Shown: positions 8,060 to 16,682 of the stretch, piece after piece
Layout: each line of letters opens with the position of its first letter
Position numbering within the stretch: position 1 is the first letter of the stretch
Source: DUQW01 sp050953805
Lineage (GTDB): Bacteria; Bacillota_I; Bacilli_A; Acholeplasmatales; Acholeplasmataceae
Length of the DNA stretch: 64,000 nucleotides
NCBI GenBank assembly: GCA_050953805.1
Contig: JBMNNE010000002.1
Span: 682,001 to 746,000, forward strand
Reading direction: 5' to 3'
Program-made: the position numbers and the translations under genes
The notes under the pieces: model-generated
What the model was told of the DNA's origin: nothing
Seen by the model: the letters and a program-made list of their open reading frames with translations, nothing else
Database searches by the model: none

Positions 8060-10193
8060 TAAATATTATAAAACTGAAGCTGGAGTTTCAGTTGGTTTAG
8101 TTAAAGCCAATTTAGAGTTTAATGTTGGTGAATTTGTAGCGGTTGTTGGTGAATCTGGATCAGGTAAAACGACACTTTTAAATGTCATTTCAGGATTGGA
8201 TACTTATGAAGATGGAGAAATGTATATTTTTGATGAGCCGACTAGCCATTTTGAAATTGAAGATTTAGAAAAATATCGTTCAACTTATGTTGGTTTCGTA
8301 TTTCAAAATTATAATATCATTGATTCTTATACGGTTTTACAAAATATTACTGTTGCTTTAGAGTTACAAGGTTATCCCAGAAACCAGATTAAATCAAGAG
8401 CTCTTGAGTTAATCAAAAGAGTTGGGTTAACTCATCGTAAAAATCATAAGGCAGCTAAATTATCTGGTGGAGAGAAACAAAGAGTTGTTATTGCTAGAGC
8501 GTTAGCTAAAGATTGTCCGATTATTGTCGCTGATGAGCCAACTGGTAATTTAGATTCTAAGTCAGGTGCTGAAGTTATGGCACTACTTAATGAAATTTCA
8601 AAAGATAAATTAGTTATTATTGTGTCTCATAACTATGAAGAAGTTAAACCATATGCAACTAGAAAAGTAAGAATTCACGATGGACAAATTGTTGAAGATG
8701 TTATCTTAAAACAAGTTGAAACAACAAGCAAAATTGAAAAGCCAGAAGTAAAAGAGTTTACTTTACAACAAACATTTAGATGGAGTTTATTAGATTTATT
8801 TTCTAAACCAAGAAGATTTTTATTTTTGCTAATAAGTCAATTGGTAGTTATGTTTCTTTTTTCGATTAGTTATGCTGGAACTCAAATGGCAGTTGAGGCA
8901 ATGAATGATACCGGAGTCTATCGTTGGAATAATAATTTTTATACAGAAAATCGGATTAATATTCAACGATTTGATGGTAATGAGATAACATTAGATGAAA
9001 TTGAAGCGTTTAAAAAAGATGAACGGGTGATTAGTGTATCAACAAATAGTATGCAATTTCTAGATGGTGGCGGCAATCTTTCCCTTGCAGCTACAACTTA
9101 TTTTGGCAGACGTGAAATTCTAGGAACTAGTCATAATACTATTTTTAAACAAGGCAAAGGTGAACTTCAAAGTGGAAAAATTCCAACGGAAGTTAATGAA
9201 GTTATTTTATCAAATGATTTCAGAAATGAGTTTAAACTCAATGATGAACTTAAATTAACTATGCCTCATGAATTTTCTGAATTTTTTCCAGAAGTTAAAG
9301 TTATTGTTAAAGGATTTTCTAATGACAACAATTCGATTATTTATTTTGATGAACGATTTGCTACACCAGGGAATTTAGGCTTTGAGTTATTTGTTGCTAG
9401 GGTAGGTAGTAGTTTAAATCTTTATCTAAATGGAGAAGCCCGTAAAATTTATTATTTTTATGAGGATGATGTTAATAATTCTTTTGATTTTTATGTGACT
9501 CCTGAATTTTTAGAAGATTTACAAACAATTGAAATTAAAGATTATAATCAAACTTATTATTTGTCTAATGTTGCTGAAGCTGATGTGAAAACATTAACAA
9601 ATATTATGAATTTTAATGTTGGGTATTCAAAACTTTATAAAATTGCTGAAGAAGTTTATAATTCACGATACGAAATATCATTAATTGTTAAAGATCGGAC
9701 TGATGCTAATGCCGTTATTAATAAAATAGATAATTCGGTTTATCAAATCCGAACCCATAGCCAAGTAGAAGATACATATTTTACACTTATTAAAAAGATA
9801 TTTGGAATCGTTGCTTTTGTTGGTAGCATTATTAATTTATTATTCTTATATGCTATTTTAGGATTAGTAATTCGTAATAGCATGAATGCTAGGAAGAAAG
9901 ATTTTGCTATCTTTAGATCGATTGGAACTAATGAAAAAACAATTGGGATATTAGTTATTTCCCAACAAATAATTGTTAGTGTTTTATCATACATTATATT
10001 GCTGATTACTGTTGGTATTTTAAGAATTGTGGTACCAGCTAGTTTCCTTGATTTTAGAATCTTACATTGGTATCATTTCTTAATTTTATTTGTCTTATTT
10101 ATTTTATTCTCAGTTTGGTTAGGATTTAGATTTAACAAGAAAATTTTTAAGATTACGGTTATCAAAAATTTACAAATTGAGGAGGTGATCTAA
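8037..10193 (+). CDS. MacB-type ABC transporter, fused ATPase and FtsX permease (first of pair)
   Basis: 718 aa. The N-terminal ATPase has Walker A GESGSGKTT at 38-46, signature LSGGEKQR, and Walker B IIVADEPTGNLD. The C-terminal permease has one helix near 262-282, a ~290-residue extracellular domain, and three closing helices, the type VII (MacB/LolCDE/BceAB) topology. Type VII transporters work as mechanotransmission pumps on lipoproteins, peptides or antibiotics rather than moving substrate through the membrane. Immediately downstream is a second, different fusion, so the two probably form a heterodimer. The start lies inside the HAD gene with AAGGTGA upstream. No two-component system adjoins to suggest a bacitracin-type sensor, so the substrate is unknown. 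Confidence 0.88.
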   Translation: MIKLINVSKYYKTEAGVSVGLVKANLEFNVGEFVAVVGESGSGKTTLLNVISGLDTYEDGEMYIFDEPTSHFEIEDLEKYRSTYVGFVFQNYNIIDSYTVLQNITVALELQGYPRNQIKSRALELIKRVGLTHRKNHKAAKLSGGEKQRVVIARALAKDCPIIVADEPTGNLDSKSGAEVMALLNEISKDKLVIIVSHNYEEVKPYATRKVRIHDGQIVEDVILKQVETTSKIEKPEVKEFTLQQTFRWSLLDLFSKPRRFLFLLISQLVVMFLFSISYAGTQMAVEAMNDTGVYRWNNNFYTENRINIQRFDGNEITLDEIEAFKKDERVISVSTNSMQFLDGGGNLSLAATTYFGRREILGTSHNTIFKQGKGELQSGKIPTEVNEVILSNDFRNEFKLNDELKLTMPHEFSEFFPEVKVIVKGFSNDNNSIIYFDERFATPGNLGFELFVARVGSSLNLYLNGEARKIYYFYEDDVNNSFDFYVTPEFLEDLQTIEIKDYNQTYYLSNVAEADVKTLTNIMNFNVGYSKLYKIAEEVYNSRYEISLIVKDRTDANAVINKIDNSVYQIRTHSQVEDTYFTLIKKIFGIVAFVGSIINLLFLYAILGLVIRNSMNARKKDFAIFRSIGTNEKTIGILVISQQIIVSVLSYIILLITVGILRIVVPASFLDFRILHWYHFLILFVLFILFSVWLGFRFNKKIFKITVIKNLQIEEVI

Positions 10194-12683
10194 ATGATTA
10201 AAGTTAAAAATATTTATAAATCATTTAATAAAGGTCGCTCGAATGAAGTAAAGGCGGTAAATGATGTTACTATCGATTTTCCTGAAAAAGGAATTGTGAC
10301 ATTATTTGGCCATTCTGGAAGTGGGAAAACCACGATTTTAAATATCGTTGGTGGTTTAGATAAACCAACTAAAGGTGATATATTATTTGAGGGAAATAAA
10401 GTTAAAGACTTCGATAGCATCCGCGCTAAAAGAATTGGTTATGTTTTCCAAAATTATAATTTATTTAATAATTTATCGGTTTTTGATAATGTCGCTTTCG
10501 TGCTAAAGATGTTAGGAATTAATGATAATGAGTTCATTAAGCGAAGAGTTGAATATACTCTTGATTTAGTTAACATGTTACCATTTAAACGTAAGAAAGC
10601 TAATGAGCTTTCTGGAGGTCAACAACAAAGAGTTGCCATCGCTAGAGCATTAGTAAAAAATCCTGACTTTATTATCGCTGATGAACCAACTGGTAATATT
10701 GATTCAAAAAATAAAATTGAAGTCATGAACATTTTACGAAAAATTAGTGAACATAAACTAGTTATTTTAGTAACACATGAAGAAACGATTGCTAAATATT
10801 ATAGCGATCGAATTATTACCTTAGTAGATGGAAAGATTGTTAATGATGTCTTAAATAAATCTGGGGTTGTTAATGAATTTGTTAGCGATAACGAAATATA
10901 TTTATCAGATTTAACTACTAAAGAAACCATTGAAAAAGATAACTTATTTATTGAATATTTTGGTGATGATAAAAATAAATTAAAAGTATCATTAATATTC
11001 CAAGATGGAACTTTATATATTAAATCAAGTGATAATGTAAGAATTGATTTATTAAATGAAAATAGTCGTGTTCAAGTTTTTGAAGAAAGAATAATTGATG
11101 AATCATTTGATCTGAGTGAGACTGATTTCGAGTATCACGATTTAGCTATTGAGTCTAATCTTTTAGGGAAAAGGCAATTATTTTCTTTTAAAAATAATTT
11201 AAAAGTTGCTTTTTCAAAAATATTTAACCAATCACTTCGTGGTAAATTACTAATTTTTGCTTTAATGTTATCAGGAGTTTTAATTGCTATTGGTGCAATT
11301 CGATTGGGTGATCTGTTTACATCTAAAGTTCCAGATGAAATGTTAGTCGATAAAGATTTCTATGAAGTGAGTCTTAATCAAAAAAACCCTAATCAGATTC
11401 CTTTTACTATCGAAACTGATGATGACTTATATTTAGTTTCAAGTTATATGAAAAAGCAAAATACAATAAAAATTAGTTCAATTGGTAACCAAATCGGTAG
11501 TGGGACAGTTCAAGCTAGATTAGTTCCAGTTAATGAAATTAAGGCCAGTGAATTAATTTATGGAACAATGCCTGAACAAAATAATGGAGCGGTGATTACT
11601 AAAGAAATTGCTGATAGTATAGTAAAAGACTATAAAGAAATTTTAGGAATTCTTAATATTAAAAATTTAATTGGGAGAAAGTTCCGTCTTGAATCGGGTG
11701 AAGAATTGGTAATTACCGGTATTTCTAATCGAGAAACTCCATTAGTATTTATAAATCGAAATTTAGCTAAGTCAGTTCATTTATTTGAAATGCTTATTTA
11801 TCAATCTAATGGGGGCGGATTGATGTTAGCACCATTAGAATTTAATCCAAACAGTATTGTTCACGGTAGATTACCAGCTACATGTGAAAATGGAGAACTT
11901 GAAGTTGTTTTAAATGATCTATATTGGGAAAACTCCGAATATTATCAAACGCCATTCGAACCATTTTACTACACCTTTAGAGAATATGGCTTTTATGATC
12001 AACCAGGTGATATAGCAGATGAAACGATGTTACAGTTTTATGATCATCCAAAAAAATATAAAATTAAAGTCGTTGGAATCGTTAAATTGAATGATGGTCC
12101 TAAGGGAGTTGCCTATTCGACGACTAATTTGATGGCTAAGCTTTATGATGATGTTCAAACGGAAGGATTTGCGAGAGAATTATTTACAACTGATCAAAAG
12201 ATAGTTAATCGCTTAAGTGCTAACTATGAAGTTGTTAATATGCGCCAACAACAAATTGATAACGATCTTAAATTAAGAAATACTCAATTTGCCGGTATTA
12301 TTACATTTAGTTTGGTAATTTTCTTGTTATCGGCAGTAGGATATTTCTTTATTAATAAATCGGAAATGTTAAGGCATATTTATCAAATTAATGTTTATCG
12401 AAGTTTGGGTGTTAAAAAATTTGAAATTGTAAAATCATTTATTGTCGATATTTTAGTCTTAACAACACTAACATCATTAATTGGTTATTTAATTGTATCA
12501 GGAATATATATAAATTTATCGAGTGGTACATTAGGAGAAATTGGCATTATCAAGCCACATTATCCGACATTAATCTTGGGAATTGTATTGGTATATATAA
12601 TTAATATTATCTCAGGAATTATCCCAGTTTTAACACTATTACTCAAGAGCCCAGCTGAGATAATGCGAACTTATGATTTTTAA
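10194..12683 (+). CDS. MacB-type ABC transporter, fused ATPase and FtsX permease (second of pair)
   Basis: 829 aa, the partner of the preceding gene: it starts at the base after its stop codon, with a strong AGGAGGTGATCT site inside the upstream coding end. The ATPase domain has Walker A GHSGSGKTT, signature LSGGQQQR and Walker B IIADEPTGNID. An extra soluble segment of about 100 residues sits between the ATPase and the first membrane helix (near residue 350). A large extracellular domain and three C-terminal helices follow. Both partners keep complete ATP-site motifs. The same gene pair layout is common in Firmicutes and mollicutes. Substrate unknown; export or envelope maintenance is inferred only from the fold. 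Confidence 0.88.
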   Translation: MIKVKNIYKSFNKGRSNEVKAVNDVTIDFPEKGIVTLFGHSGSGKTTILNIVGGLDKPTKGDILFEGNKVKDFDSIRAKRIGYVFQNYNLFNNLSVFDNVAFVLKMLGINDNEFIKRRVEYTLDLVNMLPFKRKKANELSGGQQQRVAIARALVKNPDFIIADEPTGNIDSKNKIEVMNILRKISEHKLVILVTHEETIAKYYSDRIITLVDGKIVNDVLNKSGVVNEFVSDNEIYLSDLTTKETIEKDNLFIEYFGDDKNKLKVSLIFQDGTLYIKSSDNVRIDLLNENSRVQVFEERIIDESFDLSETDFEYHDLAIESNLLGKRQLFSFKNNLKVAFSKIFNQSLRGKLLIFALMLSGVLIAIGAIRLGDLFTSKVPDEMLVDKDFYEVSLNQKNPNQIPFTIETDDDLYLVSSYMKKQNTIKISSIGNQIGSGTVQARLVPVNEIKASELIYGTMPEQNNGAVITKEIADSIVKDYKEILGILNIKNLIGRKFRLESGEELVITGISNRETPLVFINRNLAKSVHLFEMLIYQSNGGGLMLAPLEFNPNSIVHGRLPATCENGELEVVLNDLYWENSEYYQTPFEPFYYTFREYGFYDQPGDIADETMLQFYDHPKKYKIKVVGIVKLNDGPKGVAYSTTNLMAKLYDDVQTEGFARELFTTDQKIVNRLSANYEVVNMRQQQIDNDLKLRNTQFAGIITFSLVIFLLSAVGYFFINKSEMLRHIYQINVYRSLGVKKFEIVKSFIVDILVLTTLTSLIGYLIVSGIYINLSSGTLGEIGIIKPHYPTLILGIVLVYIINIISGIIPVLTLLLKSPAEIMRTYDF

Positions 12684-12713
12684 TTTAAGTTAAAAAAATA
12701 AAAAAATTAGATG

Positions 12714-12765
12714 AAATAAAGACTAAATACTTTGACTAGATTCAAATGTGATTTAGTCTTTATTT
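12714..12765 (+). terminator. Long hairpin between the ABC gene and tgt, probable terminator
   Basis: AAATAAAGACTAAAT (12714-12728) is perfectly complementary to ATTTAGTCTTTATTT (12751-12765), a 15-bp stem with a 22-nt loop. It follows the ABC gene by 30 nt and is followed by the tgt ribosome site. The T-rich 3' arm fits termination. A TATAAT at 12770-12775 could serve tgt but would give almost no leader, so the promoter is doubtful. Confidence 0.6.
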
Positions 12766-12791
12766 ATGGTATAATTAAGGTGGTGATTAAT

Positions 12792-13892
12792 TTGATAGAA
12801 TTTGAAGTTTTACATGTGTGTAAACAAAGTGGTGCCAGACTAGGAAAACTAATAACACCATCAGGTATTTTTGAAACTCCAATTTTTATGCCAGTAGGAA
12901 CTAAGGGCACTGTAAAAACGTTGAACTCCCAAGAAATTTTAGAAGTTTCAGAAGGACTAATCTTATCAAATACATATCATCTATGGTTAGAGCCAGGAGT
13001 AGATGTAATTAAGGCTCATGATGGTGTTAAAAAGATGATGCACTGGGATCAGGCGATGTTAACTGATAGTGGTGGATTTCAAGTTTTTTCACTATCAGAT
13101 TTGCGAGATATTAAAGAAGAGGGAGTTTATTTTAGACATCATAAAAGTGGTGAACAATTATTTTTGTCACCAGAGTTATCAATTGAAATTCAAGAAGCGA
13201 TTGGCGCTGATATTATTATGTCTTTTGATGAATGTCCACCAGCTAAATCAAGTTATGAATATCATAAAAATTCTTTAGAAAGAACATTAAGATGGGCTAA
13301 AAGAGGAAAAGATCACCTAAAGACAGATCAAGCATTATTTGGGATTGTGCAAGGTGGCCTCTATGAAGATTTAAGAAGACATTCAGCCGAAGAATTAATT
13401 AAAATTGGTTTTGATGGTTATTCAATTGGTGGTTTATCAGTTGGTGAACCAAAAGCTGATATGTATCGGATTACTAAGTTCTTAAATGATATTCTTCCTT
13501 TTGATAAACCAAGGTATTTAATGGGGGTTGGTTCGCCTGAAGATTTAGTTGAAGGGGTAATTCGTGGAGTTGATATGTTTGATTGCGTATTGCCGACAAG
13601 AAATGCACGTCATGGATCGGTTTTATCAACAACAGGTAAGTTTAATATTAAAAATTTAAAGTATAAATTTGATTTGTCACCGTTAGATCCTAATTTATCT
13701 AGTCCGATTTCTAAGTATACCAAAAGTTATATTAGACATTTATTTAGAGAAAGTGAGATTTTAGCATTAAGAATTTTAACTTATCAAAATTTATTATATA
13801 TTAAACATCTAATGAGAGAGATTAGACAGGCGATTAAAGAAGATCGATTATTGGATTTTAGGGAAGAATTTTATAAAAAGACTAATTATTAG
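12792..13892 (+). CDS. tgt: tRNA-guanine transglycosylase (TGT), zinc-site-less
   Basis: TGT exchanges G34 for preQ1 in tRNAs with GUN anticodons, the insertion step of queuosine synthesis. With the TTG start at 12792 (AAGGTGGTGA just upstream) the protein is 366 aa. It keeps Asp92 in DSGGFQVFSL, GIVQGG near 184 and nucleophile Asp264 in DMFDCVLPTR. The usual C-terminal zinc motif CxCxxC plus His reads LSSPIS and TYQNL: Leu302, Ser304, Ser307 and Gln332 stand where E. coli has Cys302, Cys304, Cys307 and His333. All four ligands are gone while flanking sequence (SPLDP, YIRHL) is kept. An upstream in-frame ATG at 12732 lies in the hairpin loop region and adds 20 non-homologous residues, so it was not used. 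Confidence 0.93.
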   Translation: MIEFEVLHVCKQSGARLGKLITPSGIFETPIFMPVGTKGTVKTLNSQEILEVSEGLILSNTYHLWLEPGVDVIKAHDGVKKMMHWDQAMLTDSGGFQVFSLSDLRDIKEEGVYFRHHKSGEQLFLSPELSIEIQEAIGADIIMSFDECPPAKSSYEYHKNSLERTLRWAKRGKDHLKTDQALFGIVQGGLYEDLRRHSAEELIKIGFDGYSIGGLSVGEPKADMYRITKFLNDILPFDKPRYLMGVGSPEDLVEGVIRGVDMFDCVLPTRNARHGSVLSTTGKFNIKNLKYKFDLSPLDPNLSSPISKYTKSYIRHLFRESEILALRILTYQNLLYIKHLMREIRQAIKEDRLLDFREEFYKKTNY

Positions 13893-13914
13893 ATAAAAAT
13901 AAAGAAAATTAACA

Positions 13915-13966
13915 ATAAAATAAGTTAATATTTTATTTTATTAATAAAATATAGTAAACTATATTA
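13915..13966. promoter_or_regulatory. Nested AT-rich palindromes upstream of ftsZ
   Basis: Just upstream of ftsZ are a perfect 16-bp palindrome ATTTTATTAATAAAAT (13935-13950) and a hairpin AATATAG (13948-13954) with CTATATT (13959-13965) around TAAA. The second ends about 16 nt before the ATG, next to the AGGAGTGAT ribosome site. They may hold the promoter and/or an operator. No protein is known to bind here, and AT-rich palindromes can arise by chance. Confidence 0.4.
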
Positions 13967-13981
13967 ACTAGGAGTGATATA

Positions 13982-15154
13982 ATGACCTTTCGAGATTATG
14001 ATCAAGAATTAGATGAAGACATTTTAGATGATAAATCATTAAAACCTAATATTAAGGTTGTTGGTATTGGTGGTGGCGGTGGGAATGCAGTAAATCGGAT
14101 GATCGAAAATGATGTTAAGGGTGTCAGTTATGTGGCAATTAACACTGATTATCAAGATTTACTAGTTTCGCATGCTCCTGATCGCATTACTATCGGTAAA
14201 AAAACCACTAAAGGATTAGGTGCCGGTGCTAAACCTGAAGCTGGCCGTAAGGCGGCCCTTGAATCTGAAGAAGAAATTAAAAAAGCTTTAACTGGAGCTG
14301 ACATGGTTTTTATTACGGCAGGAATGGGTGGAGGAACCGGAACTGGTGCTGCCCCTGTTGTATCACGTATCGCCAAAGAATTAGGTGCTTTAACTGTGGG
14401 GATTGTAACTAAACCATTTTGGATTGAAGGTCCTCAAAGAATGAAATATGCGGTTGAAGGAATTGAAGAAATGCGCCCTTATATCGATACTTTAATTGTC
14501 ATTCCGAATGACCGTTTATTAAAACTATCTGATAAAGATACTTTATTACTTGATGCCTTTAGAGAAGCCGATAACATTTTACGTCAAGGAGTTCAAGGTA
14601 TAGCTGAGTTAATTGCGGTTCCAGGATTAATTAATGTTGATTTTGCTGATGTGAAAACAGTTATGGAAAACCAAGGAACTGCATTAATGGGAATTGGTAT
14701 TTCTAGCGGTAAAAATCGAGCGATTGACGCCACGAGAAAAGCTATCTATTCCAGCGTTTTAGATGTTAGTATTGATGGAGCAACTAATGCGATCGTTAAT
14801 ATTTCAGCGAATACTAACTTAGCAGTTTTTGAAATGGAAGATGTTTTAACTGAAATTAGAAATGCAACTTCACACGATATTAATATTATTTGGGGAACAA
14901 CTATTAACCGCGATCTAGGAGATGAACTCGTAGTAACGGTTGTAGCCACTGGTTTAGAGTTAAGAACTAAAGAAGATGATTCAGAATTAGCTAAAGCCGT
15001 CTTAGAACAAATGAAATGGGGAGCTAATGTTGACAACGAACATGAAGTCAAAGAGACGCCGACTAGTTCAACACCAAAAGAAACTCCAAGTGAAACTAAA
15101 GCTAAAACTAAGAGTAGTTCTAAATTCCCATCTTGGGTAAAAGGAAATAAATAA
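13982..15154 (+). CDS. ftsZ: Cell division protein FtsZ
   Basis: Tubulin-like GTPase that forms the division ring. Of 390 aa, residues 28-36 hold the glycine-rich GIGGGGGNA, the tubulin signature GGGTGTG is at 116-122, and the T7-loop region NVDFADV is near 218. A charged linker runs from ~345 to 378, and the C-terminus SSKFPSWVKGNK resembles the conserved tail (DIPxFLR) that docks FtsA, SepF or other partners. No ftsA or mra/mur genes adjoin. sepF lies 1.2 kb downstream and could be the membrane anchor. Start: ATG with AGGAGTGAT. The stop codon lies in the terminator hairpin. Confidence 0.98.
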   Translation: MTFRDYDQELDEDILDDKSLKPNIKVVGIGGGGGNAVNRMIENDVKGVSYVAINTDYQDLLVSHAPDRITIGKKTTKGLGAGAKPEAGRKAALESEEEIKKALTGADMVFITAGMGGGTGTGAAPVVSRIAKELGALTVGIVTKPFWIEGPQRMKYAVEGIEEMRPYIDTLIVIPNDRLLKLSDKDTLLLDAFREADNILRQGVQGIAELIAVPGLINVDFADVKTVMENQGTALMGIGISSGKNRAIDATRKAIYSSVLDVSIDGATNAIVNISANTNLAVFEMEDVLTEIRNATSHDINIIWGTTINRDLGDELVVTVVATGLELRTKEDDSELAKAVLEQMKWGANVDNEHEVKETPTSSTPKETPSETKAKTKSSSKFPSWVKGNK

Positions 15155-15170
15155 GGCTTAGGCCTTTTTT
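15153..15170 (+). terminator. Intrinsic terminator of ftsZ
   Basis: AAGGC (15153-15157) and GCCTT (15162-15166) form a short stem around TTAG, followed by T residues to 15170. The stem begins within the ftsZ stop codon. Confidence 0.7.
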
Positions 15171-15182
15171 ATTAATGATATT

Positions 15183-16280
15183 ATGTTAAGAGCTGGAATT
15201 ATTGGAATGCCTAATGTTGGTAAATCAACTTTATTTAACGCCATTACTAAAAGTAATGTTGTTGCTGAAAATTATCCGTTTGCAACTATTGAGCCAAATG
15301 TAGGAGTAGTTTTAGTTGATGACCCAAGGTTAGAAGATATCCATGAATTAAATAAAGTTAGTAAAATTGTATATACATCTTTTCAATTTATTGACATTGC
15401 CGGACTAGTTAAAGGGGCATCTCATGGAGAGGGGCTAGGTAATCAATTTCTATCCAACATTAGAGAAGTTGATGCCATTTGTCAAGTAGTTAGATGTTTT
15501 TTAGATGATGATATTATTCACGTTGAGTCAACTGTTGATCCAATTAGAGATATTGAAACAATTAACTTAGAATTAGCTTTAGCTGATTTAGAAATAATTG
15601 ATAGAAGACTACCAAGATTAGAAAAAAGAGTCCAATTAAGAGAAGATGAAGCAATGTTTGAATTTAATGTCTTAACCAAAATCAAACAAGCACTAGACAT
15701 AGGAAAAGATCCAAAAAAATTAGATTTAACAGATCAAGAATTAAAAGTCATTAAAAATTTTAACTTTTTAACATTAAAACCGATGATCTATTTAGCTAAT
15801 ATTGCAGATAGCGATATTATGAATTTAGATAGCAATCAAATGTATCAAGAATTAAGCAAATATCTAAATGAAAATAACGATTTATTGATACCTGTATCAA
15901 TTCAATTAGAAAGTGAAATTGCTAGTTTATCTAAATATGAACAAAAAGAGTTTTTACAAGAATATGGCTTAGAAAAGCCAACTTTGGATATTATAATTAA
16001 AAAGACTTATGACTTATTGGGATTAAGAACATTCTTTACTATGGGTGATGATGAAACCAGAGCCTGGCCTTTTAGAAAAGGGATGACTGCCCCTCAATGT
16101 GCCGGAACTATTCATACTGATTTTCAAAAGGGATTTATTAGAGCCGAAACTGTTTCATATGAAGATTTAATGAAAGCTGGTAGTTATTTAAAAGCCAAAG
16201 AACAAGGTAAAGTCAGATTAGAGGGCAAAGATTATTTGCCAAAAGATGGTGATATCATGTTCTTTAGATTTAATGTTTAA
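15183..16280 (+). CDS. ychF: YchF/Obg-family ATPase
   Basis: A conserved translation-factor P-loop NTPase that binds ATP in preference to GTP and associates with ribosomes. G1 GMPNVGKST is at 8-16, G3 DIAGLVKGA near 67, and the C-terminal TGS-like domain holds TFFTMGDDETRAWPF and RAETVSYEDL. The family's altered G4 motif (NxxE in place of NKxD) appears here as NIAD, consistent with loss of guanine specificity. At 365 aa it is full length. Start: ATG right after the ftsZ terminator. It is separated from sepF by a promoter-like TGATAAAAT (16289-16297). Confidence 0.96.
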   Translation: MLRAGIIGMPNVGKSTLFNAITKSNVVAENYPFATIEPNVGVVLVDDPRLEDIHELNKVSKIVYTSFQFIDIAGLVKGASHGEGLGNQFLSNIREVDAICQVVRCFLDDDIIHVESTVDPIRDIETINLELALADLEIIDRRLPRLEKRVQLREDEAMFEFNVLTKIKQALDIGKDPKKLDLTDQELKVIKNFNFLTLKPMIYLANIADSDIMNLDSNQMYQELSKYLNENNDLLIPVSIQLESEIASLSKYEQKEFLQEYGLEKPTLDIIIKKTYDLLGLRTFFTMGDDETRAWPFRKGMTAPQCAGTIHTDFQKGFIRAETVSYEDLMKAGSYLKAKEQGKVRLEGKDYLPKDGDIMFFRFNV

Positions 16281-16332
16281 TTAATATATGATAAAATATA
16301 TAGTGGTATATAAATAAATTGGAGGCGAAAAT

Positions 16333-16677
16333 ATGTGTTTTAAACTATTTCGAAACAAAAAGAAAGCTGGACTTTCTGAAGATATTTTTAAACCTGAAAC
16401 AAAATCCTTAGTTGAATATGTTCAATTAGAAAACTCAACTGATGAAACATTAACTAAAATTGGCGAGGAAATTCAAAAAGGAAATCCTCATATTTTAAAC
16501 TTTGAGTTATTAGAAATTGATGATGCTAACAAAGCGATGGCTTTTTTATCAGGCGTCGTTTTTGCTATTAAAGGCGAAATTTATGTTTTTAGAAATGGTA
16601 GAAATTATATGTTTGCCGATCAACACGTCTATGATGACGGAACTATAGAAGAATTAATTAAAGAGATAGAAGGTTAG
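16333..16677 (+). CDS. sepF: SepF-like cell division protein
   Basis: SepF bundles FtsZ filaments and tethers them to the membrane. The 114-aa protein has a short basic/hydrophobic N-terminus (MCFKLFRNKKK) that could act as the membrane-binding amphipathic helix. A linker follows, then the DUF552 core from about residue 50: ILNFELLEIDDANKAMAFLSG, then a VFAIKGEIYVFRNG strand pair and YMFADQHV. It is shorter than Bacillus SepF (~150 aa), mainly in the linker. Start: ATG preceded by TTGGAGGCG. It sits 5 nt before ileS. With ftsZ close by and no ftsA in view, it is a good candidate for the Z-ring anchor. Confidence 0.88.
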   Translation: MCFKLFRNKKKAGLSEDIFKPETKSLVEYVQLENSTDETLTKIGEEIQKGNPHILNFELLEIDDANKAMAFLSGVVFAIKGEIYVFRNGRNYMFADQHVYDDGTIEELIKEIEG

Positions 16678-16682
16678 TAACA

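Noticed and set aside
12732..12791. ATG at 12732 as the start of tgt
   Set aside because: It lies in the loop of the 12714-12765 hairpin, has no ribosome site and adds residues unlike any TGT; TTG at 12792 has a strong site.
16678..16682. T-box leader for ileS
   Set aside because: Only 5 nt separate it from sepF; none of the T-box sequence is present in or before sepF.
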